DNA from: Pseudomonas fluorescens NCIMB 11764
GTDB lineage: Bacteria > Pseudomonadota > Gammaproteobacteria > Pseudomonadales > Pseudomonadaceae
DNA: 64,000 nt
Direction of reading: 5' to 3'
NCBI RefSeq assembly: GCF_000293885.2
Contig: NZ_CP010945.1
Span: forward strand, 310,001-374,000
The position numbers and the translations under genes were made by a program. Positions 45,813 to 56,409 of this stretch are shown piece after piece. A model generated the notes under the pieces. That model ran no database searches. It was not told where the DNA came from and was given only the letters and a program-made list of their open reading frames with translations. Every line of letters starts with the position of its first letter. Within the stretch, counting starts at the first letter, position 1.

Positions 45813-45825
45813 TGTCCGGGTGCAA

Positions 45826-46290
45826 TCAGGTGTGAGATTGCAGGTAATTCTCAAGACCGATCAACTTGATCAGACCCAACTGCTTCTCGAGCCAGTAGGT
45901 GTGATCTTCTTCGGTATCGTTCAACTGAATGCGCAGCATCTCGCGGCTGACGTAGTCTTTGTGCTGCTCGCAGAGTTCGATGCCCTTGCAGAGTGCGGCA
46001 CGGACTTTGTATTCCAGACGCAGATCGGCAGCGAGCATGTCCGGTACCGTGGTGCCGACATCGAGATCGTCTGGACGCATGCGTGGCGTGCCTTCCAGCA
46101 TCAGGATCCGGCGCATCAGGGCATCGGCGTGCCCTGCTTCCTCTTCCATCTCGTGGTTGATTCGTTCGTAGAGCTTGGTGAATCCCCAGTCCTCATACAT
46201 CCGCGAGTGAACGAAATATTGATCACGGGCAGCCAGTTCGCCGGTCAGCAACGTGTTGAGGTAATCGATTACGTCTGGGTGGCCTTGCAT
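45826..46290 (-). CDS. bfr: Bacterioferritin-like protein lacking the heme ligand (FtnA/BfrA type)
   Basis: This 154-residue iron-storage subunit starts at ATG 46290 ([15 protein letters not shown]); a longer frame to 46332 is not supported. Di-iron ferroxidase ligands E18, E51 and H54 are present, with the second helix pair in [12 protein letters not shown]. At the position of the heme-binding Met52 of E. coli Bfr the residue is Ala52 ([11 protein letters not shown]). The same feature marks the P. aeruginosa protein first called BfrA and later FtnA, encoded next to katA. It stores iron, possibly feeding heme to catalase. Confidence 0.93.
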   Translation of the reverse strand: MQGHPDVIDYLNTLLTGELAARDQYFVHSRMYEDWGFTKLYERINHEMEEEAGHADALMRRILMLEGTPRMRPDDLDVGTTVPDMLAADLRLEYKVRAALCKGIELCEQHKDYVSREMLRIQLNDTEEDHTYWLEKQLGLIKLIGLENYLQSHT

Positions 46291-46402
46291 CGCCCTACAT
46301 CTCCCTGCTTGAAAGTCTGTAGTTTGAACCACAGCGACTGTTTGGTCACTGTGTAAGCGCGATAAAAGCGAAGATATTCTGAGAAAAGTGGTTTAAATAG
46401 CG

Positions 46403-46430
46403 CAAAAACCGCCCAGATGAGGGCGGTTCT
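46403..46430 (-). terminator. Terminator of catalase gene
   Basis: On the minus strand the stem AACCGCCC/GGGCGGTT has a 6-base loop and is followed by a T-run, just past the katA stop. It separates katA from bfr. Confidence 0.85.
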
Positions 46431-46439
46431 GCTTCTCGT

Positions 46440-47894
46440 TTAGACTTCGTTAAGCTGTACGTTAAGAGCCTTTGCGATTGCTTCTCCATACGCCGGGTCG
46501 GCCTTGAAGAAATGCTGCAATTGGCGATCAACCACATCGCTTGAAACACCAGACATCGCCCCGGCAATGTTGTTGACCAAGAGCGCCTTCTGTTCATCAT
46601 TCATGAGCCGGAACAGCGCACCGGCATGGCTGTAGTAGTCGTTGTCTTCGCGATGATCGTAACGATCAGCCGCGCCATTCAATGCCAGAGCTGGCTCAGC
46701 ATAGCGAGACGCTTGTTTTGGCGAATCGACGTAGCTGTTCGGCTCATAGTTCGGCGTAGCGCCGCCATTGCTGCCAAACGCCATGGAACCATCACGCTGG
46801 TAGCTGTTGACCGGGCTGCGAGGCGCATTCACCGGCAGCTGCTGGTGGTTGGTGCCTACACGGTAGCGGTGCGCATCTGCATAAGCGAACACGCGGCCTT
46901 GCAGCATGCGGTCTGGCGACAGGCCGACACCCGGCACCATGTTGCTCGGACCGAACGCCGCCTGCTCGACTTCGGCGAAGTAGTTCAGCGGATTACGGTT
47001 GAGCTCCAGCTCCCCGACTTCGATCAGTGGAAACTCTTTCTGCGACCAGGTCTTGGTCACGTCGAAAGGGTTCTCGTGGTGCGCCGCAGCCTGGGCCTCA
47101 GTCATGATCTGAATGCATACGCGCCATTTCGGGAAATCACCGCGCTCAATTGCACCAAACAAGTCGCGCTGAGCGTAATCCGGATCGGTACCCGCCAGGC
47201 GTGCAGCCTCTGCCGGCGCCAGATTCTTGATACCTTGCTGGGTCTTGTAGTGCCACTTCACCCAGTGACGCTCGCCGCTGGCGTTGATCAGGCTGTACGT
47301 GTGGCTGCCGAACCCGTGCATGTGACGGTAGCCGTCAGGAATGCCACGGTCCGAAAACAGGATGGTGACCTGGTGCAGCGCCTCAGGCGAGTGCGACCAG
47401 AAGTCCCACATCATCTGCGCGCTTTTCAGGTTGCTCTGAGGCAGGCGTTTTTGAGTGTGGATAAAGTCCGGAAATTTGAGCGGATCGCGAATGAAGAACA
47501 CCGGCGTGTTGTTGCCTACGATGTCCCAGTTGCCTTCCTCGGTGTAGAACTTCAGGGCGAAGCCACGTGGATCCCGCTCTGTATCGGCCGAACCGCGCTC
47601 ACCGCCTACGGTGGAAAACCGCAGGAACGTTGGGGTTTGCTTGCCAACGGATTCAAACAGCTTGGCACTGGTGTACTCGGTGATGTCACGCGTGACGGTG
47701 AACGTACCGTAAGCACCCGAGCCTTTGGCGTGCACGCGGCGCTCCGGGATGTTTTCACGGTTGAAGTGCGCAAGCTTTTCGATCAGGTGGAAGTCGTCGA
47801 GGAGCAATGGGCCACGAGGGCCGGCGGAACGAGAATTCTGGTTGTCGGCGACAGGAGCGCCACTGGCGGTCGTAAGTATTTTATTTTGGCTCAT
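46440..47894 (-). CDS. katA: Monofunctional heme catalase
   Basis: This 484-residue small-subunit clade 3 catalase starts at ATG 47894 with AGAGGAAG upstream. The distal His is H55 (ERRVHAKG), N128 lies in [13 protein letters not shown], and the proximal Tyr is in [14 protein letters not shown] near residue 338. It converts hydrogen peroxide to water and oxygen. There is no signal peptide. The adjacent bfr gene may provide iron; the pairing is conserved in pseudomonads. I found no convincing OxyR site in the 150-base upstream region. Confidence 0.96.
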   Translation of the reverse strand: MSQNKILTTASGAPVADNQNSRSAGPRGPLLLDDFHLIEKLAHFNRENIPERRVHAKGSGAYGTFTVTRDITEYTSAKLFESVGKQTPTFLRFSTVGGERGSADTERDPRGFALKFYTEEGNWDIVGNNTPVFFIRDPLKFPDFIHTQKRLPQSNLKSAQMMWDFWSHSPEALHQVTILFSDRGIPDGYRHMHGFGSHTYSLINASGERHWVKWHYKTQQGIKNLAPAEAARLAGTDPDYAQRDLFGAIERGDFPKWRVCIQIMTEAQAAAHHENPFDVTKTWSQKEFPLIEVGELELNRNPLNYFAEVEQAAFGPSNMVPGVGLSPDRMLQGRVFAYADAHRYRVGTNHQQLPVNAPRSPVNSYQRDGSMAFGSNGGATPNYEPNSYVDSPKQASRYAEPALALNGAADRYDHREDNDYYSHAGALFRLMNDEQKALLVNNIAGAMSGVSSDVVDRQLQHFFKADPAYGEAIAKALNVQLNEV

Positions 47895-48050
47895 GCGATC
47901 TCTTCCTCTGTCAGTCTTTAACTGCCGGCTAATCGGCTGAGAGGGAGTATCGATCAGAAACGTTACACCTACTAATTCATTAACCTGCAGGCTTCGATAG
48001 AAAATAACTAACGAAGCGAGCCGTTAAGGGCAAAACTTTTCAATCGCCCA

Positions 48051-48083
48051 CAAAAAACCGGGCACAGGGCCCGGTTTTTCGTT
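48051..48083 (-). terminator. Terminator of the alpha ribosomal operon
   Basis: On the minus strand, AAAACCGGGC/GCCCGGTTTTTT forms a strong stem with a short loop and a T-run, 14 bases past the rplQ stop. Confidence 0.93.
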
Positions 48084-48096
48084 TCAGACTGACGTC

Positions 48097-48483
48097 TTAC
48101 TCAGCGGATACAGCTTCACCGCCGGTAGCACGATCAACCAACTCGACGTACGCCATAGGCGCGTTGTCGCCAGTGCGGAAACCGCACTTGAGGATGCGCA
48201 GGTAGCCACCCTCACGGGTAGCGTAACGCTTGCCCAGGTCGTTGAAGAGCTTACCAACGATAGCTTTCGAACGAGTACGGTCGAAAGCCAGACGGCGGTT
48301 AGCCAGGCTGTCTGTCTTGGCCAAAGTGATCAGCGGCTCAGCAACGCGACGCAGTTCTTTAGCTTTCGGCAGTGTAGTTTTGATCAGCTCGTGCTCGAAC
48401 AGCGACACTGCCATGTTTTGAAACATGGCCTTGCGGTGCGAGCTAGTGCGGCTCAGGTGACGACCACTTTTACGATGACGCAT
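48097..48483 (-). CDS. rplQ: 50S ribosomal protein L17
   Basis: This 128-residue protein is the last gene of the alpha operon, starting at ATG 48483. It begins [20 protein letters not shown], the basic L17 N-terminus, and contains [17 protein letters not shown]. The C-terminal tail [12 protein letters not shown] is acidic. It lies near the peptide exit tunnel. It is 42 bases downstream of rpoA. Confidence 0.98.
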   Translation of the reverse strand: MRHRKSGRHLSRTSSHRKAMFQNMAVSLFEHELIKTTLPKAKELRRVAEPLITLAKTDSLANRRLAFDRTRSKAIVGKLFNDLGKRYATREGGYLRILKCGFRTGDNAPMAYVELVDRATGGEAVSAE

Positions 48484-48525
48484 GGTTCATTCCTTACCAA
48501 ACACGACGTTCGGTGATTACGACGA

Positions 48526-49527
48526 TCAGGCAGTCGCCTTGTCGTCCTTCTTAAGACTTGCAGGCGGCCAGTTGTCGAGGCGCATGCCGAGGGACAGACC
48601 GCGGGAGGCCAGAACGTCCTTGATTTCAGTCAAGGATTTCTTGCCAAGGTTCGGAGTCTTCAACAGCTCTACTTCGGTACGCTGAATCAGGTCACCGATG
48701 TAGTAGATGTTTTCCGCCTTAAGGCAGTTAGCCGAACGTACAGTCAGTTCCAGATCGTCAACCGGGCGAAGCAGGATCGGATCGATCTCGTCTTCCTGCT
48801 CGACAACCACAGGCTCACTGTCACCTTTAAGGTCGACGAACGCAGCCAACTGCTGTTGCAGGATGGTTGCAGCGCGGCGAATAGCCTCTTCAGGATCCAG
48901 GGTACCGTTGGTTTCCAGATCAATAACCAGCTTGTCCAGGTTAGTACGCTGCTCGACACGGGCGTTTTCCACCACGTATGCGATACGGCGAACCGGGCTG
49001 AACGAAGAGTCAAGCTGCAAGCGACCGATGCTGCGGCTTTCGTCTTCATCGCTCTGACGCGAGTCTGCCGGTTCATAACCACGACCACGAGCTACGGTGA
49101 GCTTCATGTTCAGGGCGCCGTTAGACGCCAGGTTAGCGATTACGTGATCGGGGTTAACGATCTCGACATCATGATCCAGCTGAATATCGGCAGCGGTAAC
49201 CACCCCCGAACCCTTCTTCGACAAGGTCAGCGTAACTTCGTCACGACCGTGCAGCTTGATAGCCAGACCTTTAAGGTTCAACAGGATTTCAATTACGTCT
49301 TCCTGTACGCCTTCGATGGCGCTGTACTCATGGAGTACACCGTCAATCTCGGCCTCGACTACTGCACAGCCGGGCATTGAGGACAACAGGATGCGTCGCA
49401 GCGCGTTGCCCAGGGTGTGGCCGAAACCACGCTCGAGAGGCTCGAGAGTGATCTTGGCGCGGGTTGGACTGACAACCTGCACATCAATATGGCGGGGTGT
49501 CAGGAACTCATTTACCGAAATCTGCAT
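48526..49527 (-). CDS. rpoA: RNA polymerase alpha subunit
   Basis: This 333-residue subunit starts at ATG 49527. The N-terminal domain (1-230) dimerises and holds beta subunits ([21 protein letters not shown]). The C-terminal domain (about 245-325) binds UP elements and activators: [18 protein letters not shown] and [19 protein letters not shown]. It sits between rpsD and rplQ, as in other gammaproteobacteria. Confidence 0.99.
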   Translation of the reverse strand: MQISVNEFLTPRHIDVQVVSPTRAKITLEPLERGFGHTLGNALRRILLSSMPGCAVVEAEIDGVLHEYSAIEGVQEDVIEILLNLKGLAIKLHGRDEVTLTLSKKGSGVVTAADIQLDHDVEIVNPDHVIANLASNGALNMKLTVARGRGYEPADSRQSDEDESRSIGRLQLDSSFSPVRRIAYVVENARVEQRTNLDKLVIDLETNGTLDPEEAIRRAATILQQQLAAFVDLKGDSEPVVVEQEDEIDPILLRPVDDLELTVRSANCLKAENIYYIGDLIQRTEVELLKTPNLGKKSLTEIKDVLASRGLSLGMRLDNWPPASLKKDDKATA

Positions 49528-49549
49528 GGATGCACCTATTTTCTAGCCC

Positions 49550-50170
49550 TTACTTGGAGTAGAGCTCGACAATCAGGCTTTCGTTGATGTCGGCGGACAG
49601 ATCACTGCGAGCTGGAACGTTCTTGAAAACGCCCGACTTCTTCTCAGTGTCTACTTCTACCCATTCTACGCGGCCACGTTGGGCACACAGATCGAGAGCT
49701 TGGACAATGCGAAGTTGGTTCTTTGCTTTCTCGCGAATCGCGACCACGTCACCAGCACGAACCTGGTACGACGGCACGTTTACGGTCTGACCGTTAACGC
49801 TGACGGATTTGTGCGATACCAGCTGACGGGATTCGGCACGAGTAGAGCCAAAACCCATACGGTATACAACGTTGTCCAGACGGCATTCGAGCAGTTGCAG
49901 CAGGTTCTCACCAGTTGCACCTTTCTTGCCAGCAGCTTCTTTGTAGTAGCCGCTGAATTGACGCTCGAGAACGCCGTAGATACGACGGACCTTCTGCTTT
50001 TCACGCAGTTGGGTGCCGTAATCGGACTGGCGACCGCGGCGTTGGCCGTGGATACCAGGTGCTGCTTCAATGTTGCACTTCGATTCGATCGCGCGCACGC
50101 CGCTCTTCAGAAAGAGATCGGTGCCTTCGCGACGAGCGAGTTTGCATTTTGGACCAATGTAACGAGCCAT
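49550..50170 (-). CDS. rpsD: 30S ribosomal protein S4
   Basis: This 206-residue primary 16S-binding protein starts at ATG 50170. It begins [20 protein letters not shown], and its S4 RNA-binding domain is [20 protein letters not shown] with [19 protein letters not shown]. In E. coli S4 represses the alpha operon by binding the rpsM leader; here that leader is the 130-base gap with a hairpin at 51054. Confidence 0.99.
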   Translation of the reverse strand: MARYIGPKCKLARREGTDLFLKSGVRAIESKCNIEAAPGIHGQRRGRQSDYGTQLREKQKVRRIYGVLERQFSGYYKEAAGKKGATGENLLQLLECRLDNVVYRMGFGSTRAESRQLVSHKSVSVNGQTVNVPSYQVRAGDVVAIREKAKNQLRIVQALDLCAQRGRVEWVEVDTEKKSGVFKNVPARSDLSADINESLIVELYSK

Positions 50171-50188
50171 TCTTTACAATCTCCTGGA

Positions 50189-50578
50189 TTACACGCGGCG
50201 CTTCTTCGGCGGACGGCACCCGTTGTGCGGGATTGGCGTCACGTCGGTGATGCTGGCGATCTTGTAGCCACAGCCGTTCAAAGCGCGGACTGCAGATTCA
50301 CGACCTGGGCCTGGACCTTTGACGTTAACGTCGAGGTTTTTCAGACCGTATTCCAGCGCAGCTTGACCAGCACGTTCAGCAGCTACTTGAGCAGCAAACG
50401 GGGTGGACTTGCGGGAACCGCGGAAACCCGAACCACCGGAGGTAGCCCAGGAAAGAGCGTTGCCTTGACGGTCGGTGATGGTCACGATTGTGTTGTTAAA
50501 AGAAGCATGGATGTGGGCGATGCCATCAACCACTGTCTTTTTAACTTTTTTACGAGGACGAGCAGCAGGTTTAGCCAT
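50189..50578 (-). CDS. rpsK: 30S ribosomal protein S11
   Basis: This 129-residue platform protein starts at ATG 50578. Signatures are the basic N-terminus [34 protein letters not shown], and the C-terminal [20 protein letters not shown]. It contacts mRNA near the E site. It lies 30 bases after rpsM. Confidence 0.99.
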   Translation of the reverse strand: MAKPAARPRKKVKKTVVDGIAHIHASFNNTIVTITDRQGNALSWATSGGSGFRGSRKSTPFAAQVAAERAGQAALEYGLKNLDVNVKGPGPGRESAVRALNGCGYKIASITDVTPIPHNGCRPPKKRRV

Positions 50579-50608
50579 GATTAATTTCCTGTCGATTCGC
50601 TGGGGCGA

Positions 50609-50965
50609 TTACTTGCGGATCGGCTTACGCGGACCTTTACGGGTACGCGCGTTAGTCTTGGTACGCTGACCGCGCACTGGAAGACCACGACGATGACGCA
50701 GACCGCGATAGCAACCGAGGTCCATCAAACGCTTGATTTTCATGTTGATTTCGCGACGCAGGTCACCTTCAGTGGTGAACTTCGCCACTTCGCCACGCAG
50801 CTGTTCAATCTGCTCGTCGCTCAGATCCTTGATCTTTGCGGCTGGGTTTACCCCAGTCACTGCACAGATCTTCTGTGCAGTAGTGCGACCAACACCATAG
50901 ATGTAGGTCAGCGAGATAACAGTATGCTTGTTATCTGGAATGTTAACGCCTGCAATACGGGCCAT
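50609..50965 (-). CDS. rpsM: 30S ribosomal protein S13
   Basis: This 118-residue protein of the 30S head starts at ATG 50965. Motifs are [20 protein letters not shown], the helix-hairpin-helix [13 protein letters not shown], and the C-terminal [19 protein letters not shown] that reaches P-site tRNA. It is the first gene of the alpha operon; the 130-base upstream gap is the candidate site for S4 control. Confidence 0.99.
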   Translation of the reverse strand: MARIAGVNIPDNKHTVISLTYIYGVGRTTAQKICAVTGVNPAAKIKDLSDEQIEQLRGEVAKFTTEGDLRREINMKIKRLMDLGCYRGLRHRRGLPVRGQRTKTNARTRKGPRKPIRK

Positions 50966-51053
50966 TCAGTGGGACTCCAATTGACAGCTACCTACGCCCC
51001 GGAAGCCAAGAAATAGGGCGCGAGATAATATCGCTGTAATAACAAATAATCAA

Positions 51054-51077
51054 CCCGGTAGCGCACTAGCTACCGGG
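51054..51077 (-). terminator. Hairpin between rpmJ and rpsM
   Basis: CCCGGTAGC/GCTACCGGG forms a 9-base perfect stem with a 6-base loop 19 bases after rpmJ. On the minus strand the following bases (TTGATTATTTG) are U-rich but not a clean tract. It may be a weak terminator between the spc and alpha operons or part of an rpsM leader. Confidence 0.55.
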
Positions 51078-51095
51078 CTTGAAGCACAATCACAC

Positions 51096-51212
51096 TCAGC
51101 CTTGGCGCTGTTTGTGACGCGGTTCCGCGCTGCAAATTACTCGAACAACACCTTCGCGGCGAATAATCTTGCAGTTACGGCACAGCTTTTTCACCGATGC
51201 ACGAACTTTCAT
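51096..51212 (-). CDS. rpmJ: 50S ribosomal protein L36, zinc-ribbon form
   Basis: This 38-residue protein starts at ATG 51212 and ends TGA at 51096-51098. It begins [20 protein letters not shown]11, C14, C27 and H33 form the zinc site, making this the zinc-binding (C+) version of L36. It lies 27 bases after secY, its standard position. The gene is below common length cut-offs and easy to miss. Confidence 0.97.
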
Positions 51213-51239
51213 CACCAACTCCTCGAACCTTATGGGTAC

Positions 51240-52568
51240 TCAGCGCAACATGCCGCTGCCGTAACCCTTCAGGTTGGCTTTCTTCATCAGGGATTCGTAC
51301 TGGTGCGAAACGAGGTGCGATTGTACTTGGGACATGAAGTCCATCACAACCACGACGACGATCAGCAACGAGGTCCCGCCAAGGTAGAACGGTACGTTTG
51401 CCGCAACCACCAGGAACTGGGGAAGCAGACACACGGCCGTCATATATAGAGCACCGAACAGGGTCAAACGAGTCAGAACGCCATCAATGTAGCGTGCCGA
51501 CTGCTCACCTGGACGGATGCCCGGAATAAAGGCACCGGACTTCTTCAGGTTTTCCGCTACGTCTTTCGGATTGAACATCAACGCCGTATAGAAGAAGCAG
51601 AAGAAAATAATCCCTGCACTAAACAGCAGAATATTCAACGGCTGACCAGGAGCGATCGACTGCGAGATGTCCTGCAACCAGCCCATACCTTCAGACTGAC
51701 CGAACCAGGTACCCAACGAAGCCGGGAACAGCAAAATGCTGCTCGCGAAAATAGCCGGAATAACACCGGCCATGTTCACCTTCAGCGGCAAGTGGCTAGT
51801 CTGCGCAGCGAAGACCTTCCGGCCCTGCTGACGCTTGGCGTAGTGAACAGCAATACGACGCTGGCCACGCTCAATGAACACCACAAAACCGATAATCGCT
51901 ACTGCCAGCAAACCGATGGCAACCAGGGCAAAAATGTTGATATCACCCTGACGTGCAGACTCGAAAGACTGCCCGATCGCTCTCGGAAGACCGGCGACGA
52001 TACCTGCGAAAATCAACATCGAGATACCGTTGCCAACACCACGCTCAGTAATCTGCTCACCCAGCCACATCATGAACATCGCACCAGCCACAAAAGTGGA
52101 TACCGCGACGAAATGGAAGCCAAAGTCACCAGTGAACGATACGCCCTGCCCCGCCAGACCAATGGACATGCCAATTGCCTGAACGAGAGCGAGGACGACA
52201 GTGCCGTAGCGGGTGTACTGGGCAATCTTGCGACGCCCAGCTTCACCTTCCTTCTTCAACTGCTCCAGCTGCGGGCTGACGGCTGTCATCAGTTGCATGA
52301 TGATCGATGCCGAGATGTACGGCATGATCCCCAGTGCAAAGATGCTCATCCGCTCCAGCGCGCCGCCGGAAAACATGTTGAACAAGCTAAGAATGGTCCC
52401 CTCATTCTGTCGAAACAGGTCCGCGAGTCGGTCCGGGTTGATACCTGGAACCGGGATGTGTGCGCCTATTCGGTAGACGATAATCGCCAGGAACAGAAAA
52501 CGCAGACGAGCCCAGAGTTCAGACATACCGCCTTTGCCGAGCGCAGAGAGAGCACCTTGCTTAGCCAT
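51240..52568 (-). CDS. secY: Preprotein translocase subunit SecY
   Basis: This 442-residue channel subunit of the Sec translocon starts at ATG 52568, directly after the rplO stop. Ten spans are predicted. Family motifs are [33 protein letters not shown] and the plug segment near [14 protein letters not shown]. Cytoplasmic loops 4 and 5 ([33 protein letters not shown]) bind the ribosome and SecA. Transcription with ribosomal genes is universal in bacteria. Confidence 0.98.
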   Translation of the reverse strand: MAKQGALSALGKGGMSELWARLRFLFLAIIVYRIGAHIPVPGINPDRLADLFRQNEGTILSLFNMFSGGALERMSIFALGIMPYISASIIMQLMTAVSPQLEQLKKEGEAGRRKIAQYTRYGTVVLALVQAIGMSIGLAGQGVSFTGDFGFHFVAVSTFVAGAMFMMWLGEQITERGVGNGISMLIFAGIVAGLPRAIGQSFESARQGDINIFALVAIGLLAVAIIGFVVFIERGQRRIAVHYAKRQQGRKVFAAQTSHLPLKVNMAGVIPAIFASSILLFPASLGTWFGQSEGMGWLQDISQSIAPGQPLNILLFSAGIIFFCFFYTALMFNPKDVAENLKKSGAFIPGIRPGEQSARYIDGVLTRLTLFGALYMTAVCLLPQFLVVAANVPFYLGGTSLLIVVVVVMDFMSQVQSHLVSHQYESLMKKANLKGYGSGMLR

Positions 52569-53006
52569 TTATTCCTCGAACTTGCCGCCAGCTGCTTCGA
52601 TAGCCGCACGCGCACCTTTGGTGGCGCCGATTCCCTTTCCGATGGTAACAGCGCGAGTCACTTCGCCGGACAGCATGATTTTCACACGCTGTACGTTGAC
52701 GTTGATCACGTTGGCATCTTTCAAGGACTGCACGGTGACGATGTCGCCTTCCACTTTAGCCAGCTCGGACAAACGCACTTCTGCGCGATCCATGGCTTTC
52801 AGGGAAACGAAACCGAACTTTGGCAGGCGACGATGCAGCGGCTGTTGACCGCCTTCAAAGCCTGGAGCAATGGTGCCACCGGAGCGGGAGGACTGACCTT
52901 TGTGGCCACGGCCACCGGTCTTGCCCAAACCACTACCGATACCACGGCCCGGACGATGCTTTTCGCGACGGGAACCCGGCGCTGGACTCAGATCATTGAG
53001 TTTCAT
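52569..53006 (-). CDS. rplO: 50S ribosomal protein L15
   Basis: This 145-residue protein starts at ATG 53006. The Gly/Arg-rich N-terminal extension ([22 protein letters not shown]) threads through 23S rRNA, and the C-terminal globular part carries [21 protein letters not shown]. It abuts secY with no spacer bases. Confidence 0.98.
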   Translation of the reverse strand: MKLNDLSPAPGSRREKHRPGRGIGSGLGKTGGRGHKGQSSRSGGTIAPGFEGGQQPLHRRLPKFGFVSLKAMDRAEVRLSELAKVEGDIVTVQSLKDANVINVNVQRVKIMLSGEVTRAVTIGKGIGATKGARAAIEAAGGKFEE

Positions 53007-53009
53007 CGA

Positions 53010-53186
53010 TTAACCCTCGACACGCAGCATGTAGTAAGCCTTGTTGATCATCCCGCGATTCTCGGGAGTATCAAGTACTTCTACAGTGTGACCGATGCGA
53101 CGCAGACCCAGACCCTTAACGCACAGTTTGTGGTTAGGGATGCGGCCGGTCATGCTTTTGATCAGCGTAACTTTAACGGTAGCCAT
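53010..53186 (-). CDS. rpmD: 50S ribosomal protein L30
   Basis: This 58-residue protein starts at ATG 53186 and ends at TAA 53010-53012. It reads [20 protein letters not shown], then [17 protein letters not shown], the L30 core. It lies between rpsE (2-base gap) and rplO (3-base gap), the standard order. Its short length makes it easy to overlook. Confidence 0.98.
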   Translation of the reverse strand: MATVKVTLIKSMTGRIPNHKLCVKGLGLRRIGHTVEVLDTPENRGMINKAYYMLRVEG

Positions 53187-53188
53187 GA

Positions 53189-53689
53189 TCAGAAGATCTC
53201 CTTGACGCTTTTGCCACGCTTGGCGGCAATGGATTCAGGAGACTGCATAGCTTTCAAACCTTTGAAAGTGGCGTGAACCACGTTTACCGGGTTAGTCGAG
53301 CCGTAGCACTTGGCCAGAACGTTCTGAACGCCAGCAACTTCGAGGACAGCACGCATAGCGCCGCCAGCGATGATACCGGTACCTTCAGATGCAGGCTGCA
53401 TGTACACCTTCGAAGCGCCGTGACCGGACTTCATTGCGTACTGCAGAGTGGTGCCGTTCAGATCAACTTGGATCATGTTGCGACGAGCAGCTTCCATTGC
53501 CTTCTGGATCGCAGCAGGCACTTCACGTGACTTGCCACGGCCGAAGCCAACACGCCCTTTACCATCACCAACCACGGTCAACGCGGTGAAAGTGAAGATA
53601 CGGCCGCCTTTAACGGTTTTGGCTACGCGGTTAACTTGAACCAGCTTCTCGATGTAGCCTTCGTCGCGCTTTTGGTCGTTATTTGACAT
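53189..53689 (-). CDS. rpsE: 30S ribosomal protein S5
   Basis: This 166-residue protein starts at ATG 53689. The N-terminal double-stranded RNA-binding part contains [20 protein letters not shown] and [20 protein letters not shown]; the C-terminal domain has [20 protein letters not shown]5 helps unwind mRNA at the entry channel and affects accuracy. Confidence 0.99.
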   Translation of the reverse strand: MSNNDQKRDEGYIEKLVQVNRVAKTVKGGRIFTFTALTVVGDGKGRVGFGRGKSREVPAAIQKAMEAARRNMIQVDLNGTTLQYAMKSGHGASKVYMQPASEGTGIIAGGAMRAVLEVAGVQNVLAKCYGSTNPVNVVHATFKGLKAMQSPESIAAKRGKSVKEIF

Positions 53690-53692
53690 AAC

Positions 53693-54043
53693 TTAGAACT
53701 CCAGCCCAGCTTCACGAGCAGCATCAGCCAGCGCTTTAACGCGGCCGTGGTACTTGAAGCCAGAGCGGTCGAAAGCCACTTGCGAGACGCCAGCGGCCTT
53801 AGCACGCGTAGCGACCAGCTGGCCAACCTTAGTGGCCGCGTCGATGTTGCCAGTAGCACCATCACGCAGTTCTTTATCCAAAGTCGAGGCAGATGCCAGA
53901 ACTTTGGCGCCGTCGGCCGAAATGACCTGGGCGTAGATGTGCTGCGACGAGCGGAACACGCAGAGACGCACGACTTCGAGTTCGTGCATTTTCAGGCGTG
54001 CTTTGCGAGCGCGACGCAGTCGAGTAACTTTTTTGTCGGTCAT
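53693..54043 (-). CDS. rplR: 50S ribosomal protein L18
   Basis: This 116-residue 5S rRNA-binding protein starts at ATG 54043. Basic N-terminus [19 protein letters not shown], then [17 protein letters not shown] and the C-terminal [20 protein letters not shown]. It sits three bases before rpsE. Confidence 0.99.
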   Translation of the reverse strand: MTDKKVTRLRRARKARLKMHELEVVRLCVFRSSQHIYAQVISADGAKVLASASTLDKELRDGATGNIDAATKVGQLVATRAKAAGVSQVAFDRSGFKYHGRVKALADAAREAGLEF

Positions 54044-54053
54044 TTGCTATGCC

Positions 54054-54587
54054 CTACTTCTTCTTGGCTTCTTTACGACGGACGACTTCGTCCGCGTAGC
54101 GCACACCTTTGCCTTTGTACGGCTCTGGTGGACGGAAGTCGCGGATCTCGGCGGCCACTTGACCTACCAGCTGCTTATCGATGCCCTTGATCAGGATATC
54201 GGTCTGGCTAGGAGTCTCAGCGGTGATGCCTTCCGGCAGTTCATAATCCACTGGGTGCGAGAAGCCAAGAGCCAGGTTCAGCACTGTGCCTTTTGCTTGC
54301 GCTTTGTAACCAACACCGACCAGCTGGAGCTTACGCTCGAAGCCTTGGCTTACGCCTTGGACCATGTTGTTTACCAACGCACGAGTGGTACCAGCCATTG
54401 CGCGAGTTTGTTGATCGCCATTGCGAGCAGCGAAACGCAGCTCACCAGCTTCTTCAACGATCTCAACGGACGAATGGATGTTCAGTTCGAGAGTGCCCTT
54501 GGCACCCTTCACCGAAAGCTGTTGGCCTGCGAATTTGACTTCGACACCGGCTGGCAGCTTAACGGGGTTCTTAGCGACGCGTGACAT
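54054..54587 (-). CDS. rplF: 50S ribosomal protein L6
   Basis: This 177-residue protein starts at ATG 54587. It has two similar domains; the conserved C-terminal stretch is [19 protein letters not shown] ending in a Lys-rich tail (KEAKKK). L6 lies near the sarcin-ricin loop. It lies 12 bases after rpsH. Confidence 0.99.
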   Translation of the reverse strand: MSRVAKNPVKLPAGVEVKFAGQQLSVKGAKGTLELNIHSSVEIVEEAGELRFAARNGDQQTRAMAGTTRALVNNMVQGVSQGFERKLQLVGVGYKAQAKGTVLNLALGFSHPVDYELPEGITAETPSQTDILIKGIDKQLVGQVAAEIRDFRPPEPYKGKGVRYADEVVRRKEAKKK

Positions 54588-54599
54588 GCTTATCCCCCC

Positions 54600-54992
54600 T
54601 TAGAACACAGTGCAAAGAACTTCGCCGCCGACACCGGCAGCGCGCGCAGCACGATCCGTCATCACACCTTTGTTGGTGGAGACGATAGACACACCGAGAC
54701 CGCCACGAACTTTTGGCAGATCATCGACGGACTTGTACTGACGCAGGCCTGGACGGCTAACGCGCTTCACTTCCTCGATGACCGGACGGCCTTCGAAGTA
54801 CTTCAGCTCGATGGACAGCAGTGGCTTGATTTCGCTGCTGATCTGATAACCCGCAATGTAACCTTCGTCCTTCAGGACTTTGGCAACAGCTACCTTCAAA
54901 GTAGAAGATGGCATGCTTACGACGGACTTTTCAGCCATCTGGGCATTACGGATTCGAGTTAGCATGTCCGCTAACGGGTCCTGCATACTCAT
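54600..54992 (-). CDS. rpsH: 30S ribosomal protein S8
   Basis: This 130-residue 16S-binding protein starts at ATG 54992 with AGGAG upstream ([18 protein letters not shown]). The C-terminal RNA-binding motif is [20 protein letters not shown]. In E. coli S8 represses the spc operon at rplE. Here rpsH is preceded by a 210-base gap containing two hairpins, one with a U-tract, so part of its expression may be set locally. Confidence 0.99.
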   Translation of the reverse strand: MSMQDPLADMLTRIRNAQMAEKSVVSMPSSTLKVAVAKVLKDEGYIAGYQISSEIKPLLSIELKYFEGRPVIEEVKRVSRPGLRQYKSVDDLPKVRGGLGVSIVSTNKGVMTDRAARAAGVGGEVLCTVF

Positions 54993-55014
54993 GGGCTAGA
55001 CGCTCCTAATACAC

Positions 55015-55036
55015 AAAAAATTAGCCTTGCGGCTAC
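55015..55036 (-). terminator. Terminator-like hairpin just upstream of rpsH
   Basis: On the minus strand, TAGCC-GCAA-GGCTA forms a short stem closed by a GNRA tetraloop and followed by A then six T. It looks like a weak intrinsic terminator or attenuator 23 bases before the rpsH start. Confidence 0.6.
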
Positions 55037-55112
55037 TACGTGTCGCCGAGTACATCCGCGCGAAAAAAGCACGGGCTCAGGCGAGCCGGGTATTCTAGAC
55101 ACACCCCACAAA

Positions 55113-55142
55113 TGAATCAAGCCCCAAAAGGGGCTTGATTCA
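55113..55142. terminator. Perfect hairpin in the rpsN-rpsH gap
   Basis: TGAATCAAGCCCC/GGGGCTTGATTCA form a 13-base perfect stem with an AAAA loop (TTTT on the minus strand). It lies 60 bases after rpsN. There is no strong U-tract, so it may be an mRNA processing or stabilising element. Confidence 0.6.
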
Positions 55143-55202
55143 AGTTCAAGGTCACCGGCGGTCAGGATCTTGCGATCCCGAACACCGAGACTTTGACAGT
55201 GC

Positions 55203-55508
55203 TTACCAGCTGGCTTTAACCAGACCAGGTACGTCACCACGCATGGCCGCTTCACGCAGTTTGTTACGGCCGAGGCCGAACTTGCGGTAAACGCCGTGTG
55301 GACGACCGGTCAGGCGGCAGCGGTTACGCATGCGCGAAGCGCTTGCGTCACGTGGCTGCTTCTGCAGAGCGACTGTAGCTTCCCAACGTGCTTCTGGACT
55401 TGCGTTCAGATCAACGATGATAGCTTTCAGTGCTGCACGCTTTTTGGCGTACTTGGCAACCGTGAGCTGACGCTTCAGCTCGCGGTTTTTCATGCTCATC
55501 TTGGCCAT
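55203..55508 (-). CDS. rpsN: 30S ribosomal protein S14, zinc-free long form
   Basis: This 101-residue protein starts at ATG 55508 ([20 protein letters not shown]); an extension to 55574 is rejected. The C-terminal part [20 protein letters not shown] has no CxxC pairs, so this is the long, zinc-independent type. S14 is in the 30S head. It is followed by the unusual 210-base gap before rpsH. Confidence 0.98.
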   Translation of the reverse strand: MAKMSMKNRELKRQLTVAKYAKKRAALKAIIVDLNASPEARWEATVALQKQPRDASASRMRNRCRLTGRPHGVYRKFGLGRNKLREAAMRGDVPGLVKASW

Positions 55509-55521
55509 TTTCCTACTCCAA

Positions 55522-56061
55522 TCAGTTGCGGAACGGGAATTTGAAAGCACGCAACAGGGCGCGACCTTCGTCATCGTTCTTGGCAGTGGTGGTCAGGGTA
55601 ATGTCCAGACCGCGGAGAGCATCGATCTTGTCGTAGTCGATTTCCGGGAAGATGATCTGCTCTTTAACGCCCATGCTGTAGTTACCACGACCATCGAAGG
55701 ACTTGGCATTCAGGCCGCGGAAGTCGCGAACCCGAGGCAGGGAGATCGACAGCAGACGATCCAGGAATTCATACATACGCTCACGGCGCAGGGTCACTTT
55801 GACGCCGATCGGCCAACCTTCACGGACTTTAAAGCCAGCGATGGATTTCCGAGCGTAGGTCACAACGACTTTCTGGCCGGTGATCTTTTCCAGGTCAGCA
55901 ACAGCGTGCTCGATGACTTTTTTGTCACCGACCGCTTCGCCCAGACCCATGTTCAGGGTGATTTTTGTAACGCGTGGAACTTCCATCACGTTCGAAAGCT
56001 TAAGTTCTTCCTTAAGCTTCGGTGCGATTTCCTTCCAGTAAATCTCTTTTAGTCGTGCCAT
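55522..56061 (-). CDS. rplE: 50S ribosomal protein L5
   Basis: This 179-residue 5S rRNA-binding protein starts at ATG 56061. Segments are [40 protein letters not shown] and [20 protein letters not shown]5 forms the central protuberance. It is 13 bases upstream of rpsN. Confidence 0.99.
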   Translation of the reverse strand: MARLKEIYWKEIAPKLKEELKLSNVMEVPRVTKITLNMGLGEAVGDKKVIEHAVADLEKITGQKVVVTYARKSIAGFKVREGWPIGVKVTLRRERMYEFLDRLLSISLPRVRDFRGLNAKSFDGRGNYSMGVKEQIIFPEIDYDKIDALRGLDITLTTTAKNDDEGRALLRAFKFPFRN

Positions 56062-56083
56062 GGTCTCATCTACCTAGCAGTGT

Positions 56084-56398
56084 TCAAGCATCAACCGCTT
56101 TTTGGGTCGACTTGAAGACACGAATTTTCTTGCCGTCTTCTACTTTAAAACCAACGCGATCAGCCTTGTTGGTTTCGCCGTTGAAAATGGCGACGTTAGA
56201 AGCATCCAGTGGAGCTTCTTTTTCGACGATACCGCCTTGCACGCCCGACATAGGGTTAGGCTTGGTATGACGCTTTACCAGGTTCAGACCGCCAATAACC
56301 AGACGGTTGTTAGCGAGAACCTTAAGCACCTTACCGCGCTTACCTTTGTCTTTGCCGGCGATCACGATGATCTCGTCGTCACGACGAATCTTTTGCAT
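56084..56398 (-). CDS. rplX: 50S ribosomal protein L24
   Basis: This 104-residue assembly-initiator protein starts at ATG 56398. It opens [20 protein letters not shown], the KOW motif, and has [20 protein letters not shown] in the middle. It lies 11 bases after rplN. Confidence 0.99.
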   Translation of the reverse strand: MQKIRRDDEIIVIAGKDKGKRGKVLKVLANNRLVIGGLNLVKRHTKPNPMSGVQGGIVEKEAPLDASNVAIFNGETNKADRVGFKVEDGKKIRVFKSTQKAVDA

Positions 56399-56409
56399 GT
56401 CGGATCTCC

